A stretch of DNA of 64,000 nt from Streptococcus mitis (GCF_002860865.1 NZ_PKIE01000003.1:152652-216651); one strand, 5' to 3'. Positions 17,738-29,165 are shown, numbered from the stretch's first letter. Translations and numbers: made by a program. The notes: generated by a model from the sequence alone, not told the origin.

Positions 17738-18656
17738 GCGGTGGCGCTATTATCTGCGCCGCTTTGCTCATCAGATAAAAATTTTACGTGTCTTACAAAG
17801 CATCTCTCGCGAAAAATATGATGAGAAGATTTCGGCCTCTCTGGTCTATGGATTTTTATCAGCAGTAGCGGTCAATTTCTTTTTCCAACCAGGTCATGTG
17901 TATTCGAGTGGTGCGACAGGTCTGGCACAGATTATCTCTGCCTTGAGTAATCACTGGTTTGGTTTTCATATCCCGATTTCGTTGACCTTCTATGCCATTA
18001 ATTTCCCTTTGATGGTCTTGGCTTGGTATCAAATTGGGCATAAGTTCACCGTCTTTACCTTTATAACGGTATCCATGAGTTCCTTCTTTATCCAGTTTGT
18101 CCCTGTGGCGACCTTGACGGAGGATCCCATTATCAATGCCCTTTTTGGGGGTGTTGTCATGGGCTTGGGGATTGGTTTTGCTCTTCGAAACAATATCTCC
18201 AGTGGTGGGACGGATATCGTCAGCCTGACTATTCGCAAGAAAACGGGTAAGAATGTTGGTAGTATTTCTTTCTTGGTAAATGGGACCATCATGCTGATAG
18301 CAGGCTTGACCTTTGGTTGGGAATACGCTCTCTACTCTATGATTACCATCTTTGTCTCTAGCCGTGTCACAGACGCTGTCTTTACCAAGCAAAAACGGAT
18401 GCAGGCCATGATTGTGACCAATCATCCAGAGAAGGTAATTGAAAAAATCCATAAAAAATTGCACCGCGGTGCAACCATGATCCACGATGCAGAAGGAACC
18501 TATAATCACGAAAGAAAGGCAGTTTTAATCACTGTCATTACACGTGCAGAGTTTAATGAATTTAAACAGATTATGAAACAGGTGGATCCAAGCGCCTTTG
18601 TCTCTGTCTCGGAGAATGTTCATATTTTGGGACGGTTCGTTGAAACAGATAATTAG
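17715..18656 (+). CDS. YitT-family membrane protein (DUF161/DUF2179)
   Basis: 313-residue protein with a basic N-terminus, five or six transmembrane segments (DUF161-type, with [19 protein letters not shown] near residue 54 and [13 protein letters not shown] near 157), and a soluble C-terminal DUF2179 domain (about 225-310). Function of the family is not established. It overlaps aspS by 23 bases with only a weak GAAGAAG site, so translation is probably coupled to aspS. Confidence 0.88.
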   Translation: MKQAKRIKRWRYYLRRFAHQIKILRVLQSISREKYDEKISASLVYGFLSAVAVNFFFQPGHVYSSGATGLAQIISALSNHWFGFHIPISLTFYAINFPLMVLAWYQIGHKFTVFTFITVSMSSFFIQFVPVATLTEDPIINALFGGVVMGLGIGFALRNNISSGGTDIVSLTIRKKTGKNVGSISFLVNGTIMLIAGLTFGWEYALYSMITIFVSSRVTDAVFTKQKRMQAMIVTNHPEKVIEKIHKKLHRGATMIHDAEGTYNHERKAVLITVITRAEFNEFKQIMKQVDPSAFVSVSENVHILGRFVETDN

Positions 18657-18663
18657 TGATCAA

Positions 18664-18687
18664 AAAAACCAGCTCGAGCTGGTTTTT
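18664..18687. terminator. Bidirectional terminator between YitT and malR
   Basis: A perfect 24-base palindrome AAAAACCAGCTC/GAGCTGGTTTTT. Its right end overlaps the malR stop codon (18686-18688), so one element ends both convergent transcripts. Confidence 0.88.
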
Positions 18688-19672
18688 ATTTTTCGATAAT
18701 TTTGTGGGCGATTAACTGACGGTAACAAATTTGTTTATTGCTCTTAGCATCGTTGATAATCTGAAGAATCGTTTCAAATGATGTTCGACCAAGTTCTAGG
18801 CTATTGATATCGACATAGGCTGCCAAGTTGAGCTTGGGATTGACTGAGTCGAAGCTGAGAACAGGGACATCCAGCTGGTGTTTTGCGATGTAATCACAGA
18901 CCCCTGCAGCAAGGAGACTATCAATGGTAATAATAGCGTCAATATTTGAATCGTGTTTGAAGAGAAGTCTACTAAAGCGATAACCATTATCTTCAAGAAA
19001 TTCAGTAGCAAAGCAAGTCAGATTAGTATCGAGAGGAAGTTGGTGTTGTTTTAGAGCCATCTCGTAACCTGTCAGACGGTCTTGTGTTACGAAGAGTCGC
19101 TTAGTCCCTCCAATGAAGGCAATTCGCTTGCAACCTTTTTTGATGAAATACTCTGTCGCATCAAAACCAGCTTGGACATTGTCATTATCGACAAGCGGAA
19201 TGAAGGGAGATAGAGATTTACCTAAGATAAGGAAAGGAAATTGCTCGTCTGCTACTAACTTAACCAAAGGGTCCTCTTCTTTGGCATAAAGGAAAATCAA
19301 ACCATCCACACGTTTACCGTAAACCATCTGTGAAATAGCTTTAAGGCGCTCTTTTTCATCTTTACCTGTTGCAATCTGAATAGCATAGTGGTTTTCAGAA
19401 GCGACTTGGGCGATACCACGGAGGACAGATGGGAAGAAAGGATTTTGATAGAAGGCGTCTGAGTCGTCAGGAAGGACCAAGCCAATAACTTGGGTATAAC
19501 TGCTTACCAAACTACGAGCGTTGAGGTTAGGGTGGTAATTGAGCTCCTTCATAGCCTTGCGAACGCGTTTTTTTGTTTCGTCGCTAATGGTTGATTTATT
19601 TTGAATAACACGGGTTACGGTTGAAGGCGAAACACCAGCAGCCTTGGCCACGTCTTTAATCGTAACGGGCAT
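18686..19672 (-). CDS. malR: Maltose operon repressor MalR (LacI family)
   Basis: 328-residue LacI-type repressor: helix-turn-helix TIKDVAKAAGVSPSTVTRVI (residues 4-23) then a periplasmic-binding-protein-like effector domain with a sugar pocket. It should repress the malXCD and malQP promoters in the absence of maltodextrins; the GCAAACG half-sites at 24306, 24345 and 24690 are its probable targets. It lies 9 bases behind malA and is co-transcribed with it. Confidence 0.95.
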   Translation of the reverse strand: MPVTIKDVAKAAGVSPSTVTRVIQNKSTISDETKKRVRKAMKELNYHPNLNARSLVSSYTQVIGLVLPDDSDAFYQNPFFPSVLRGIAQVASENHYAIQIATGKDEKERLKAISQMVYGKRVDGLIFLYAKEEDPLVKLVADEQFPFLILGKSLSPFIPLVDNDNVQAGFDATEYFIKKGCKRIAFIGGTKRLFVTQDRLTGYEMALKQHQLPLDTNLTCFATEFLEDNGYRFSRLLFKHDSNIDAIITIDSLLAAGVCDYIAKHQLDVPVLSFDSVNPKLNLAAYVDINSLELGRTSFETILQIINDAKSNKQICYRQLIAHKIIEK

Positions 19673-19681
19673 AAAAATCTC

Positions 19682-20482
19682 CTATTTATGGTAATCTGGA
19701 TCACGGAAATGCGTTTTATAAAAGATAGTGACCAGATAAAGGACAAAAAGAATGTTTTGTATAGTGATGAGGTTTGACATATTTTGGCCAAATAATCCCA
19801 AAATAAGCGTAATCAGAGTTGGTAATCCTAAACAGTTCAAGATAAAATGGTAGCACTCTTTAAAGGTTTTAAATGAAAAGAGGCGTGATTTCTTAGTGAT
19901 ATAAAGGAGAAGACTCGCCCCTAGAGAGACGATAAAGAAATTCAAACCAAAGAGGAAGCTAGCACCGAGAACTAGGAAGAGACTGATATAGACACGATTC
20001 TGCTGGTACCAGTCTTTAGAAATTGCTTGGGTCAAGCTATCTTTACTTTTGAAACTCTCAGTATCAATCGCTCGGTAAGAGACACGGGTCAGTTCTTTAC
20101 TTTCCTTGCTGATGACTAGCTCATTCGTATCGAAATGCAGTTGCAGGTCCTTAGGTAATTCTTTGCTTGGGCTTGGACCGATTACAATAGAAGGCGCTTG
20201 ACTAGCTGTTCCTGTATAAGTTAATTTGCCATCAACAATTGTAGCGTGTTCAGAGAGATCCTGGACAACCTTATCTGTCAATGGTTCATAGACATTATCG
20301 ATAAAGGTTTCTAGCGGATAAGTCTCCTGGGAGCTGTTTTGGATGGCAATAGGTACCATAGATAAGCTGATAAGGAAGATACTGGTAAAGAGAAGCTGAA
20401 ACCAGTTGAGCCCGAAACGTTTGGACAGGGGCTTACGAAATCCCCAAATACTTGAAAAATAGGAAAATGGATATGGAAGCAT
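19682..20482 (-). CDS. malA: Maltodextrin utilisation protein MalA (DUF1189)
   Basis: 266-residue membrane protein with one N-terminal segment ([18 protein letters not shown], about 30-47), an extracytoplasmic domain (about 50-150) and three or four C-terminal segments. DUF1189/MalA proteins sit next to malR in pneumococci; the biochemical role is not established. It starts the malA-malR transcript, for which a promoter is visible. Confidence 0.88.
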   Translation of the reverse strand: MLPYPFSYFSSIWGFRKPLSKRFGLNWFQLLFTSIFLISLSMVPIAIQNSSQETYPLETFIDNVYEPLTDKVVQDLSEHATIVDGKLTYTGTASQAPSIVIGPSPSKELPKDLQLHFDTNELVISKESKELTRVSYRAIDTESFKSKDSLTQAISKDWYQQNRVYISLFLVLGASFLFGLNFFIVSLGASLLLYITKKSRLFSFKTFKECYHFILNCLGLPTLITLILGLFGQNMSNLITIQNILFVLYLVTIFYKTHFRDPDYHK

Positions 20483-20519
20483 TTGTATCTTTCTAAAAGG
20501 TGTTTTCTATATGAGTATT

Positions 20520-20548
20520 ATTATATAGAGAAATGCGCTTTATTTCAA
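20520..20548 (-). promoter_or_regulatory. malA: malAR promoter
   Basis: Minus strand TTGAAA (20548-20543), 17-bp spacer, TATAAT (20525-20520). It separates malAR from malXCD and carries no obvious MalR/CcpA box. Confidence 0.75.
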
Positions 20549-20602
20549 GTCTAGGAGAAAAATTGCTTGTTGCAAGAATATTATTTACAGTAGCAATCGC
20601 TA

Positions 20603-20716
20603 ATACTCAATGAAAATCAAAGAGCAAACTAGGAAACTAGCCGCAGGCTGCTCAAAACACTGTTTTGAGGTTGCAGATGGAAGCTGACGTGGTTTGAAGA
20701 GATTTTCGAAGAGTAT
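20603..20716 (-). repeat. BOX element (short A-C form)
   Basis: 114 bp between ATACTC and GAGTAT, in reverse orientation to the other copies, located between malD and malA. boxA text CTGACGTGGTTTGAAGAG and boxC text AATGAAAATCAAAGAGC are clear; length fits boxA plus boxC without boxB. Confidence 0.9.
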
Positions 20717-20743
20717 AAAATGAAAAAGGGTGGCGGGGATATA

Positions 20744-21586
20744 TTATCCCTTGTCGCCACCACTTGTAAGTCCTGAAACAAAGTTCTTTTGTAGGAAGAA
20801 GAAGAGAATACAGATTGGAAGGGCGATGAGGATAGCACCTGCTGAGAAGTAGGCAATCTTCATGTTTTTCGCATTGTTAACGAAGGTTTGGAGACCAACG
20901 GCAACAGTAAAGTATTCTTTCTCACGAAGCAAGAAACTAGAGAGGATGTAGTCCCCGAAAGGTCCCATGAAGGCCCAGAGAGCTTGTACAGCAACCATTG
21001 GGCGAACAAGTGGAAGAACAATTTGCCAGAAGCGGCGGAAGTGTCCTGCACCGTCTAGTTTTGCAGATTCGTCTAGAGACATTGGCACTGTATCGAAGTA
21101 GCCCTTCATGAGCCAAGCATTCATCGGGATACCACCACCAACGTAGAGGAAGATGAGGAACCAGCTGTGGTTAAGGGCGTTCAACATAAGTGCCATAACG
21201 AAGAAGGCTGTCAAAGCGGCCATGGTTGGCACCATTTGGATAATCAAGAAGAAGACCAAACTTTGTTTACGAGCCAAGAAGTTGTAACGGCTGTAAGCAT
21301 AACCAGCAAGTACGATAATACTTGTTTGAACAGCCATAGTAATTAAGGCGATAATCAAAGTGTTGAGGTACCAAGTACCGTACAAGGTTTCAGTGAAGAG
21401 GCCTTTAAAGTTATCAAAATTGAGGTCGATATTAGTATCTAGTTTAAAGGCTGAGACGTTACCTGCTTTAAAGGCTGACATGATGGTAATCAAAAGTGGA
21501 TAGATAATCACGATTGATAGGCCAATTAAGTAGAGGTAAGTAAGGGTTTGAGTCAGTCTACGTTTGAGTTTAATTGAGTTATTCAT
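20744..21586 (-). CDS. malD: Maltodextrin ABC transporter permease MalD
   Basis: 280-residue inner permease of the MalXCD importer (MalG family). Six transmembrane segments are visible and the EAA loop motif [20 protein letters not shown] (about 178-197) contacts the ATPase; no ATPase gene is here, so the shared MsmK-type ATPase is presumably encoded elsewhere. The start at 21586 (MNNSIKL) follows GGAGG located in the end of malC; the longer frame would overlap malC. One base separates it from malC. Confidence 0.94.
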   Translation of the reverse strand: MNNSIKLKRRLTQTLTYLYLIGLSIVIIYPLLITIMSAFKAGNVSAFKLDTNIDLNFDNFKGLFTETLYGTWYLNTLIIALITMAVQTSIIVLAGYAYSRYNFLARKQSLVFFLIIQMVPTMAALTAFFVMALMLNALNHSWFLIFLYVGGGIPMNAWLMKGYFDTVPMSLDESAKLDGAGHFRRFWQIVLPLVRPMVAVQALWAFMGPFGDYILSSFLLREKEYFTVAVGLQTFVNNAKNMKIAYFSAGAILIALPICILFFFLQKNFVSGLTSGGDKG

Positions 21587-21587
21587 C

Positions 21588-22880
21588 TTAGACGTCCTCC
21601 ATATCAAATGCGTGTAGTTTCTTGAATGCGATCATAGAGATTGAGATGACAATGATAGAGATAATCAAGGTAACAGCTGCCGCCATTGAGTATTGAGGAG
21701 ATGTACCTGTTGTCAAACGGTAGATCCATGAGATCAAGATATCGGTTGAACCAGCTCCACCTCCGACACTACCAGGTCCTCCACCATTGAAGAGGTACAT
21801 GATAGAGAAGTTGTTAAAGTTGAAGGTGTATTGGCTGATCAAAGTAGGTGCCGCAACGGCCAAGATCATTGGGAAAGTGATGTTGCGGAATTTTTGCCAA
21901 GCATTGGCACCGTCAATATAAGCTGCTTCGTAAAGGTCGTTAGGGATAGATTGTAAGATACCTAAAGTCAAAACGTAGATGTATGGGAATCCAAGCCAAC
22001 CTTGCATCATAATCAAGGCAATTTTTGTCCAAGTTGGATCTGTTTTCCAAGGAATAAGAGCACCATCAAGGAAAGGAAGGAATTTAGCAAAGATTGGCAA
22101 GACTTGAGTGTTGATAGCACCGACACTATCATTAAACATATTTGAGAATGTCAAGATAGTGATGAAGGCTGGGACAGCCCAAGGAAGAAGGAAAATAACA
22201 CCAAAGATACGTTTTCCTTTGATAAATGGTTGGTTAGCAATGATAGCTGTGAAGATACCGATTACGATTTGTAAAGTTGAGGCAGCCAAAGCCCAGATGA
22301 TAGTCCAAGAAAGAACGGAACCGAAGGCAGAACGGAAGGTACTCAAACTCCAGATGTTCGTAAAGTTCGTCAAACCAACCCAGTCCAACAATTTGTTTGG
22401 TGGCAAGTGTTGGAAGTCGTAGTTGGTAAAGGCGATCATCAAGGTTACGATAACTGGGAAGATAATCGCAAAAGTCATGGCAACATAAGATGGAATGATC
22501 AAGAGGTAAGGGAAGCCATTTTCATAGATTCCTTTGACCATTTCTTTAAAGGTAAGTGCTACTGGTATGCCATTGTTAATGTGTTTGGCAGTTGTATGTG
22601 CATCTTTGATATTTGCGAAATAAAAGAGTACATAAACAACTACAAAGATTAAATGGAAGGCACCGCGAATCAACATAAAGAGGGAATTGTCACGACCTGG
22701 TTTGTCACCAAGAGTGATGAGATTGCTCAATTCAGGGGCTGCAAGTGCTAGGAAGTAGAGGACAAATACAAAGGTTACACCAAGGAAGATAAAACCTTTG
22801 GCTTTTTGTTTATTGTAAATCTGTCCTAACCCAGGAATGATAGACAGCAGGGCTGCTTTACTAGGTTGTTGCTTTTCCAT
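21588..22880 (-). CDS. malC: Maltodextrin ABC transporter permease MalC
   Basis: 430-residue permease (MalF family) with about eight transmembrane segments, including an N-terminal pair around [18 protein letters not shown], and the EAA motif [20 protein letters not shown] near residue 325. The ATG at 22880 follows AGGAG at good distance; an earlier in-frame start is less likely. It lies 109 bases after malX behind a hairpin, so it is probably expressed at a lower level than the binding protein. Confidence 0.94.
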   Translation of the reverse strand: MEKQQPSKAALLSIIPGLGQIYNKQKAKGFIFLGVTFVFVLYFLALAAPELSNLITLGDKPGRDNSLFMLIRGAFHLIFVVVYVLFYFANIKDAHTTAKHINNGIPVALTFKEMVKGIYENGFPYLLIIPSYVAMTFAIIFPVIVTLMIAFTNYDFQHLPPNKLLDWVGLTNFTNIWSLSTFRSAFGSVLSWTIIWALAASTLQIVIGIFTAIIANQPFIKGKRIFGVIFLLPWAVPAFITILTFSNMFNDSVGAINTQVLPIFAKFLPFLDGALIPWKTDPTWTKIALIMMQGWLGFPYIYVLTLGILQSIPNDLYEAAYIDGANAWQKFRNITFPMILAVAAPTLISQYTFNFNNFSIMYLFNGGGPGSVGGGAGSTDILISWIYRLTTGTSPQYSMAAAVTLIISIIVISISMIAFKKLHAFDMEDV

Positions 22881-22947
22881 AATAACTCCTTTCATAGGAT
22901 ACTGGTTTCTATATAAAACCTAAACTATTTGTGTTTTTGTTGATAAA

Positions 22948-22982
22948 TTCAAAGGGGGATTTGATTTCCACCCCCCTTGAAC
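22948..22982 (-). promoter_or_regulatory. Intercistronic hairpin between malX and malC
   Basis: TTCAAAGGGGG (22948-22958) pairs with CCCCCTTGAA (22973-22982), with an AT-rich loop and no long T-run after it on the minus strand. Such hairpins protect the upstream message or reduce read-through, giving more binding protein than permease. Confidence 0.6.
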
Positions 22983-22989
22983 AAATTTC

Positions 22990-24261
22990 TTATTCACCAA
23001 ATTTTTGTTTGATTGTTTCTTTGATCAATGTTACAGCATCGTTAGCTGCTGTTTTAGCATCTTTCTTGCCACTTACAGCATCAAAGAGCATATTTTTCGC
23101 TGGATCCCAAACTGCAGACATTTGAGAGATGTTTGGCATTGGTTGAGCGTTCTTGAACTGTTTGATAACAGCAGTTGTCAACTCATCGTTTTTACCTTCA
23201 GCGTATGAACGAGCCTCAGTGTTAGCTGGGATTTCGTTAGTCTTATCGTATAATACTTTTTGTTGTTCAGTTGAAACAAGGAAGTCTACAAATTTTTGAG
23301 AAGCTTCAAGGTTCTTAGTGGCTTGAGGGATGACCCAAGCTTTACCACCACCAAATGCAGCATATTCTTTTCCGTTTGGAAGAGTTGGGATAGTCGCAAC
23401 ACCGTAGTTTACTTTAGCATCTTTGAAGGCTTGAGCTTTCCAAGGTCCGTCGATGATAGCGGCTGTTTTACCTTCTTGGAAATGAGTTTGGATTAAGTTA
23501 CCAGCACCTTCAGTATCTTGCATACCTTTAGGCCATTTTTCATACCAAGATTTAGCGTACTCTATACCTTTGATAGCGCCGTCGTTGGCAAGACCGATAT
23601 CTTTAGCGTCTTTACCGTTTTGTCCGAATACGTAAGCGCCGTTACCAGCAAGAAGTCCGTATGCATAGTAGAAGTTTGTCCAGTCAGCTAGGAAAGCAGA
23701 AGTTTTTCCATCTTCTCCAGCGAAGGCATATTTGCTATCTTTAGCAAGGTTTTCTAAGTCAGCAAAAGTTTTTGGAGCTTCTTTTATCAAGTCTTTGTTG
23801 TAGTACATAACAAGTGACTCGATAACGGCAGGAGCACCGTAAACTTTACCATTAGCAGCTGTTACAAGAGATTTAGTTGTGTCGTCTGTTTTAGCACCAT
23901 CGCTCAATTTCACTTCTGAAAGTTGTCCGTCAGAACCAAGGCTACCTACACGGTCGTATGGAGCCATCATAATATCAGGGACATTACCAGATTGGTTGTC
24001 AAGAGAAAGTTTATCAAGACCTCCTAGAGCATCACCAGTTTTAAGAGTGATTTTTACCCCAGCTTCTTTTTCATAAGCTTTAGCAACCTCTTCAATATAG
24101 CTCTTATATCCCTCGTCTACATATACAGTGAGTTCTTTCGCTTCAGATGAACCAGAATCAGCAGGCTTATCAGCAGTTTTGCTTCCGCAAGCTACCAAAA
24201 GCAAGCTAGCAAGTGTAACAGTTCCAAGCACAGCAGTGCTCTTCATGAATTTAGATGACAT
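22990..24261 (-). CDS. malX: Maltodextrin-binding lipoprotein MalX
   Basis: 423-residue solute-binding lipoprotein. Signal peptide with the lipobox LLVACGSK (Cys about residue 25), then a serine-rich linker and a type I bacterial binding-protein fold. Visible ligand-region motifs include DGPWKAQAFKDA and FGGGKAWVIP. It feeds MalC/MalD with maltodextrins. AGGAGG stands before the ATG; the promoter with operators is described separately. Confidence 0.96.
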   Translation of the reverse strand: MSSKFMKSTAVLGTVTLASLLLVACGSKTADKPADSGSSEAKELTVYVDEGYKSYIEEVAKAYEKEAGVKITLKTGDALGGLDKLSLDNQSGNVPDIMMAPYDRVGSLGSDGQLSEVKLSDGAKTDDTTKSLVTAANGKVYGAPAVIESLVMYYNKDLIKEAPKTFADLENLAKDSKYAFAGEDGKTSAFLADWTNFYYAYGLLAGNGAYVFGQNGKDAKDIGLANDGAIKGIEYAKSWYEKWPKGMQDTEGAGNLIQTHFQEGKTAAIIDGPWKAQAFKDAKVNYGVATIPTLPNGKEYAAFGGGKAWVIPQATKNLEASQKFVDFLVSTEQQKVLYDKTNEIPANTEARSYAEGKNDELTTAVIKQFKNAQPMPNISQMSAVWDPAKNMLFDAVSGKKDAKTAANDAVTLIKETIKQKFGE

Positions 24262-24305
24262 AGTGTATTCCTCCTAAAGAATAACAAATTTTATAATGAG
24301 GAAAC

Positions 24306-24358
24306 GCAAACGTTTTCCTTTATGGGACTAGTATAGCACAAATAGAAAACGGTTGCAA
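24306..24358 (-). promoter_or_regulatory. malX: malX promoter with two MalR/CcpA-like operators
   Basis: Minus strand -35 TTGCAA (24358-24353), 17-bp spacer, -10 TATACT (24335-24330). GAAAACGGTTGC (24345-24356) covers the -35 and GCAAACGTTTTC (24306-24317) lies just after the start point. Further weaker half-sites (GTAAGCGTTT about 24400, GAAACGATTGCC about 24475) occur in the gap to malQ; no gene is seen in that gap. Confidence 0.8.
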
Positions 24359-24651
24359 GTGTTTTTTGTAAAAATTTTAAAAAAATTTCACGGGAATGGT
24401 AAGCGTTTTATTTGTTTGTAATAGAAGAAAAGTCGGAAAATATATTTTCATGATTTTACTGAAATTATTTAGGGAAACGATTGCCTAAATTTTGAACAAA
24501 AAATAAATTGCTCTAGACCAAAAGTAGGCTAAGTTGAGCCTTCTATTTATAGTTGAAGAAGATTTTGTAAATAGAAAAGAAAAATGTATATGTATACATA
24601 AAGAAGGACAAGTTTTTTTAAAAAAATAATCAAAAAGTTTTTTAAAAACGC

Positions 24652-24703
24652 TTGCAATTATTCCAAAAATAAAGTATACTTATCTTAACGCAAACGTTTG
24701 CGC
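24652..24703 (+). promoter_or_regulatory. malQ: malQP promoter with palindromic operator
   Basis: TTGCAA (24652-24657), 17-bp spacer, TATACT (24675-24680), followed by the perfect palindrome ACGCAAACGTTTGCG centred at 24695/24696 (GCAAACGTTTGC 24690-24701) which covers the expected transcription start. It fits both MalR and cre consensus. Confidence 0.85.
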
Positions 24704-24746
24704 CCAAAAATGAAAATTTAAACTACAAATACACGAGGTGTTGTTT

Positions 24747-26264
24747 ATGAAAAAACGTCAAAGTGGTGTGTTGATGCACATCTCTTCTCTCCCAGGAGCC
24801 TACGGAATCGGATCGTTTGGTCAAAGTGCTTACGACTTCGTTGATTTCTTGGTTCGCACAAAACAACGTTACTGGCAAATCCTTCCATTAGGAACAACTA
24901 GTTACGGGGATTCTCCTTACCAGTCTTTCTCAGCCTTCGCAGGGAACACTCATTTTATCGATTTGGATATCTTGGTGGAGCAAGGTTTGTTGGAAGCAAG
25001 TGACCTTGAAGGAGTTGACTTTGGTAGCGATCCGTCTGAAGTTGACTATGCTAAGATTTACTATGCACGTCGTCCTCTTTTAGAAAAAGCGGTGAAACGT
25101 TTCTTTGAAGTTGGAGATGTTAAAGATTTTGAGAAATTTGCTCAAGACAACCAATCATGGCTTGAGCTCTTTGCTGAGTATATGGCTATCAAAGAGCATT
25201 TTGAAAATCTTGCTTGGACTGAATGGCCAGATGCAGATGCTCGCGTTCGTAAAGCTTCAGCACTTGAAAGCTACCGTGAGCAATTGGCAGACAAGTTGGT
25301 TTACCACCGTGTGACTCAGTACTTCTTCTTCCAACAATGGTTGAAATTGAAAGCTTACGCTAACGACAACCACATCGAAATCGTTGGAGACATGCCAATT
25401 TACGTAGCGGAAGATTCAAGCGATATGTGGGCAAATTCACATCTCTTCAAGACAGATGTCAACGGTAAGGCGACTTGCATCGCAGGATGCCCACCAGATG
25501 AGTTTTCTGCAACTGGTCAGCTTTGGGGTAACCCAATCTATGATTGGGAAGCAATGGACAAAGACGGCTACAAATGGTGGATTGAACGCTTGCGTGAAAG
25601 CTTCAAAATCTACGATATCGTTCGTATCGACCACTTCCGTGGTTTCGAATCTTACTGGGAAATCCCTGCTGGTTCCGATACAGCAGCACCTGGTGAGTGG
25701 GTGAAAGGTCCGGGCTACAAGCTTTTTGCAGCCGTTAAGGAAGAACTTGGTGAGCTAAACATCATCGCAGAAGACCTTGGCTTCATGACTGATGAAGTTA
25801 TTGAGTTGCGTGAACGTACTGGCTTCCCAGGAATGAAGATTCTTCAATTTGCTTTCAACCCAGAAGATGAAAGTATCGATAGCCCACACTTGGCACCTGC
25901 TAACTCAGTTATGTACACAGGAACACACGATAACAACACGGTCCTTGGTTGGTACCGTAACGAGATCGATGATGCGACTCGTGAGTACATGGCTCGCTAT
26001 ACTAACCGTAAAGAATACGAAACAGTGCCACACGCTATGCTTCGTACAGTCTTTTCATCAGTTAGCTTCATGGCAATTGCAACTATGCAAGATTTGCTAG
26101 AATTGGATGAGACAGCTCGTATGAACTTCCCATCTACCCTTGGTGGAAACTGGTCTTGGCGTATGACTGAAGATCAATTGACACCAGCTGTCGAGGAAGG
26201 TTTGCTTGACTTGACAACAATCTATCGACGAATTAATGAAAATTTGGTAGAATTAAAGAAATAA
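24747..26264 (+). CDS. malQ: 4-alpha-glucanotransferase (amylomaltase)
   Basis: 505-residue GH77 cytosolic enzyme that disproportionates maltodextrins. Seen: [13 protein letters not shown] near the N-terminus, [16 protein letters not shown], the nucleophile region [13 protein letters not shown] (Asp about 293), the acid/base region [13 protein letters not shown] and the GTHDNNT motif near 393. The ATG at 24747 follows ACGAGG. First gene of malQ-malP. Works with MalP to convert imported dextrins to glucose and glucose-1-phosphate. Confidence 0.96.
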   Translation: MKKRQSGVLMHISSLPGAYGIGSFGQSAYDFVDFLVRTKQRYWQILPLGTTSYGDSPYQSFSAFAGNTHFIDLDILVEQGLLEASDLEGVDFGSDPSEVDYAKIYYARRPLLEKAVKRFFEVGDVKDFEKFAQDNQSWLELFAEYMAIKEHFENLAWTEWPDADARVRKASALESYREQLADKLVYHRVTQYFFFQQWLKLKAYANDNHIEIVGDMPIYVAEDSSDMWANSHLFKTDVNGKATCIAGCPPDEFSATGQLWGNPIYDWEAMDKDGYKWWIERLRESFKIYDIVRIDHFRGFESYWEIPAGSDTAAPGEWVKGPGYKLFAAVKEELGELNIIAEDLGFMTDEVIELRERTGFPGMKILQFAFNPEDESIDSPHLAPANSVMYTGTHDNNTVLGWYRNEIDDATREYMARYTNRKEYETVPHAMLRTVFSSVSFMAIATMQDLLELDETARMNFPSTLGGNWSWRMTEDQLTPAVEEGLLDLTTIYRRINENLVELKK

Positions 26265-26289
26265 TACAATATCAGGAGACACCTTAAAC

Positions 26290-28548
26290 ATGTTATCACT
26301 ACAAGAATTTGTACAAAATCGTTACAATAAAACCATTGCAGAATGTAGCAATGAAGAGCTTTACCTTGCTCTTCTTAACTACAGCAAGCTTGCAAGTAGC
26401 CAAAAACCAGTCAACACTGGTAAAAAGAAAGTTTACTATATCTCAGCTGAGTTCTTGATTGGTAAACTCTTGTCAAACAACTTGATCAATCTTGGTCTTT
26501 ACGACGATGTCAAAAAAGAACTTGCAGCTGCAGGTAAAGACTTGATTGAAGTTGAAGAAGTTGAATTGGAACCATCTCTTGGTAATGGTGGTTTGGGACG
26601 TTTGGCTGCCTGCTTTATCGACTCAATTGCGACTCTTGGTTTGAACGGTGACGGTGTTGGTCTTAACTACCACTTTGGTCTTTTCCAACAAGTTCTTAAA
26701 AACAACCAACAAGAAACAATTCCAAATGCATGGTTGACAGAGCAAAACTGGTTGGTTCGCTCAAGCCGTAGCTACCAAGTACCATTTGCAGACTTTACTT
26801 TGACATCAACTCTTTACGATATTGATGTTACTGGTTATGAAACAGCAACTAAAAACCGCTTGCGTTTGTTTGACTTGGATTCAGTTGATTCTTCTATTAT
26901 TAAAGATGGTATCAACTTTGACAAGACAGATATCGCTCGCAACTTGACTCTTTTCCTTTACCCAGATGATAGTGACCGTCAAGGTGAATTGCTCCGTATC
27001 TTCCAACAATACTTCATGGTTTCAAACGGTGCGCAATTGATCATCGACGAAGCAATCGAAAAAGGAAGCAACTTGCATGACCTTGCTGATTACGCAGTTG
27101 TACAAATCAACGATACTCACCCATCAATGGTTATCCCTGAATTGATCCGTCTTTTGACTGCACGTGGTATCGAGCTTGACGAAGCAATCTCAATCGTTCG
27201 TAGCATGACTGCCTACACTAACCACACAATCCTTGCTGAAGCCCTTGAAAAATGGCCTCTTGAATTCTTGCAAGAAGTGGTTCCTCACTTGGTACCAATC
27301 ATCGAAGAATTGGACCGTCGCGTGAAAGCAGAATACAAAGATCCAGCTGTTCAAATCATCGATGAGAGCGGACGTGTTCACATGGCTCACATGGATATCC
27401 ACTACGGATACAGCGTTAACGGGGTAGCAGCACTTCACACTGAAATCTTGAAGAACTCTGAGTTGAAAGCTTTCTACGACCTTTACCCAGAAAAATTCAA
27501 CAACAAAACAAATGGTATCACTTTCCGTCGTTGGCTCATGCATGCTAACCCAAGACTATCTCACTACTTGGATGAGATTCTTGGAGAAGGTTGGCACCAT
27601 GAAGCAGATGAACTTGAAAAACTTTTGTCTTATGAAGACAAAGCAGCTGTCAAAGAAAAATTGGAAAGCATCAAGGCTCACAACAAACGTAAATTGGCTC
27701 GCCACTTGAAAGAACACCAAGGTGTGGAAATCAATCCAAACTCTATCTTTGATATCCAAATCAAACGTCTTCACGAGTACAAACGCCAACAAATGAACGC
27801 CTTGTACGTGATCCACAAATATCTTGACATCAAAGCTGGTAACATTCCTGCTCGTCCAATCACAATCTTATTTGGTGGTAAAGCAGCTCCAGCCTACACA
27901 ATCGCTCAAGACATTATCCACTTGATCCTTTGCATGTCAGAAGTTATTGCTAACGATCCAGCAGTTGCTCCACACTTGCAAGTTGTTATGGTTGAAAACT
28001 ACAACGTTACTGCAGCAAGCTTCCTTATCCCAGCATGTGATATCTCAGAACAAATCTCACTTGCTTCTAAAGAAGCTTCAGGTACTGGTAACATGAAATT
28101 CATGTTGAACGGAGCTTTGACTCTTGGTACTATGGACGGTGCTAACGTGGAAATCGCTGAGTTGGTTGGCGACGAAAACATCTACATCTTTGGTGAAGAT
28201 TCAGAAACTGTTATCGACCTTTACGCAAAAGCAGCTTACAAATCAAGCGAATTCTACGCTCGTGAAGCTATCAAACCATTGGTTGACTTCATCGTTAGCG
28301 ATGCAGTTCTTGCAGCTGGAAACAAAGAGCGCTTGGAACGTCTTTACAATGAATTGATCAACAAAGACTGGTTCATGACTCTTCTTGACTTAGAAGATTA
28401 CATCAAAGTCAAAGAGCAAATGTTGGCTGACTACGAAGACCGTGACGCATGGTTGGACAAAGTTATCGTTAACATTTCTAAAGCAGGATTCTTCTCATCT
28501 GACCGTACAATCGCTCAGTATAACGAAGATATCTGGCACTTGAACTAA
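26290..28548 (+). CDS. malP: Maltodextrin/glycogen phosphorylase
   Basis: 752-residue GT35 phosphorylase releasing glucose-1-phosphate from alpha-glucans. Seen: [20 protein letters not shown] (about 97-116), the glucose site region and the PLP lysine motif [14 protein letters not shown] (about residue 603). AGGAGA precedes the ATG. It lies 25 bases after malQ and is co-transcribed. Its stop codon is the first base of a BOX element. The gene has strongly optimised codon use (high expression). Confidence 0.96.
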   Translation: MLSLQEFVQNRYNKTIAECSNEELYLALLNYSKLASSQKPVNTGKKKVYYISAEFLIGKLLSNNLINLGLYDDVKKELAAAGKDLIEVEEVELEPSLGNGGLGRLAACFIDSIATLGLNGDGVGLNYHFGLFQQVLKNNQQETIPNAWLTEQNWLVRSSRSYQVPFADFTLTSTLYDIDVTGYETATKNRLRLFDLDSVDSSIIKDGINFDKTDIARNLTLFLYPDDSDRQGELLRIFQQYFMVSNGAQLIIDEAIEKGSNLHDLADYAVVQINDTHPSMVIPELIRLLTARGIELDEAISIVRSMTAYTNHTILAEALEKWPLEFLQEVVPHLVPIIEELDRRVKAEYKDPAVQIIDESGRVHMAHMDIHYGYSVNGVAALHTEILKNSELKAFYDLYPEKFNNKTNGITFRRWLMHANPRLSHYLDEILGEGWHHEADELEKLLSYEDKAAVKEKLESIKAHNKRKLARHLKEHQGVEINPNSIFDIQIKRLHEYKRQQMNALYVIHKYLDIKAGNIPARPITILFGGKAAPAYTIAQDIIHLILCMSEVIANDPAVAPHLQVVMVENYNVTAASFLIPACDISEQISLASKEASGTGNMKFMLNGALTLGTMDGANVEIAELVGDENIYIFGEDSETVIDLYAKAAYKSSEFYAREAIKPLVDFIVSDAVLAAGNKERLERLYNELINKDWFMTLLDLEDYIKVKEQMLADYEDRDAWLDKVIVNISKAGFFSSDRTIAQYNEDIWHLN

Positions 28549-28660
28549 TACTCTTCGAAAATCTCTTCAAACCACGTCAGCTTTATCTGCAACCTCAAAG
28601 CAGTGCTTTGAGCAACCTGCGGCTAGCTTCCTAGTTTGCTCTTTGATTTTCATTGAGTAT
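28548..28660 (+). repeat. BOX element (short A-C form)
   Basis: 113 bp, begins ATACTCTTCGAAAATC inside the malP stop codon and ends TTTTCATTGAGTAT. It will be in the 3' end of the malQP message. Confidence 0.9.
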
Positions 28661-28691
28661 AAGATACAAAATTTATACTAATACATTTTGT

Positions 28692-28725
28692 AAAAAAGCG
28701 AGTTTCGATTGAAATTCGCTTTTTT
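28692..28725 (+). terminator. Terminator of malQP
   Basis: AAAAAAGCGAGTTTC (28692-28706) pairs with GAAATTCGCTTTTTT with one G-U pair. The next 180 bases up to the small membrane gene hold no gene I can support, only the promoter TTGCAT (28852) -17- TATAAT (28875-28880). Confidence 0.85.
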
Positions 28726-28906
28726 AAATGTTGTGGATTTTAGTCAATCCTGTCTAAAAATAGGGAAATCCTAGATACAGTGAAGGATTTAAATGCTGGT
28801 TTTTACGGTCTTCAACCTCATGCTTCTTCGTAGTTGATTACCTCATATTTCTTGCATCCGTTTACATCAAGTATTATAATATAATTGTAGGAAAGAAGGT
28901 GTTTTT

Positions 28907-29113
28907 ATGTGGAAAAAATATTTTTCAAAATATAGATGGACTGATTTATTTTGGATTTTATTTATCATTTTGACCTGCCTCTATATAGGTAATCACGATT
29001 TGTTTCCTCTCAATCATCAAGAATTCTCTTTTCGTGGTAGCATTTGGGGTCTGGTACTGGCCTTATATCACTTATTGTTCATTGATAAGTTTGTTATCTC
29101 GAATCGAAAATAA
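28907..29113 (+). CDS. Small membrane protein, unknown function
   Basis: 68 residues, two hydrophobic segments (LFWILFIILTCLYIG, about 14-28, and SIWGLVLALYHLLFI, about 45-59) with basic ends. GAAAGAAGG lies before the ATG and a clean TTGCAT-17-TATAAT promoter stands 27 bases upstream. No family recognised. Followed by another small membrane ORF. Confidence 0.72.
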   Translation: MWKKYFSKYRWTDLFWILFIILTCLYIGNHDLFPLNHQEFSFRGSIWGLVLALYHLLFIDKFVISNRK

Positions 29114-29165
29114 AGTTTAGGGCTATGCTTAGCTGTGTACCTTTATTGATTTTTGGAGGAAGCTT

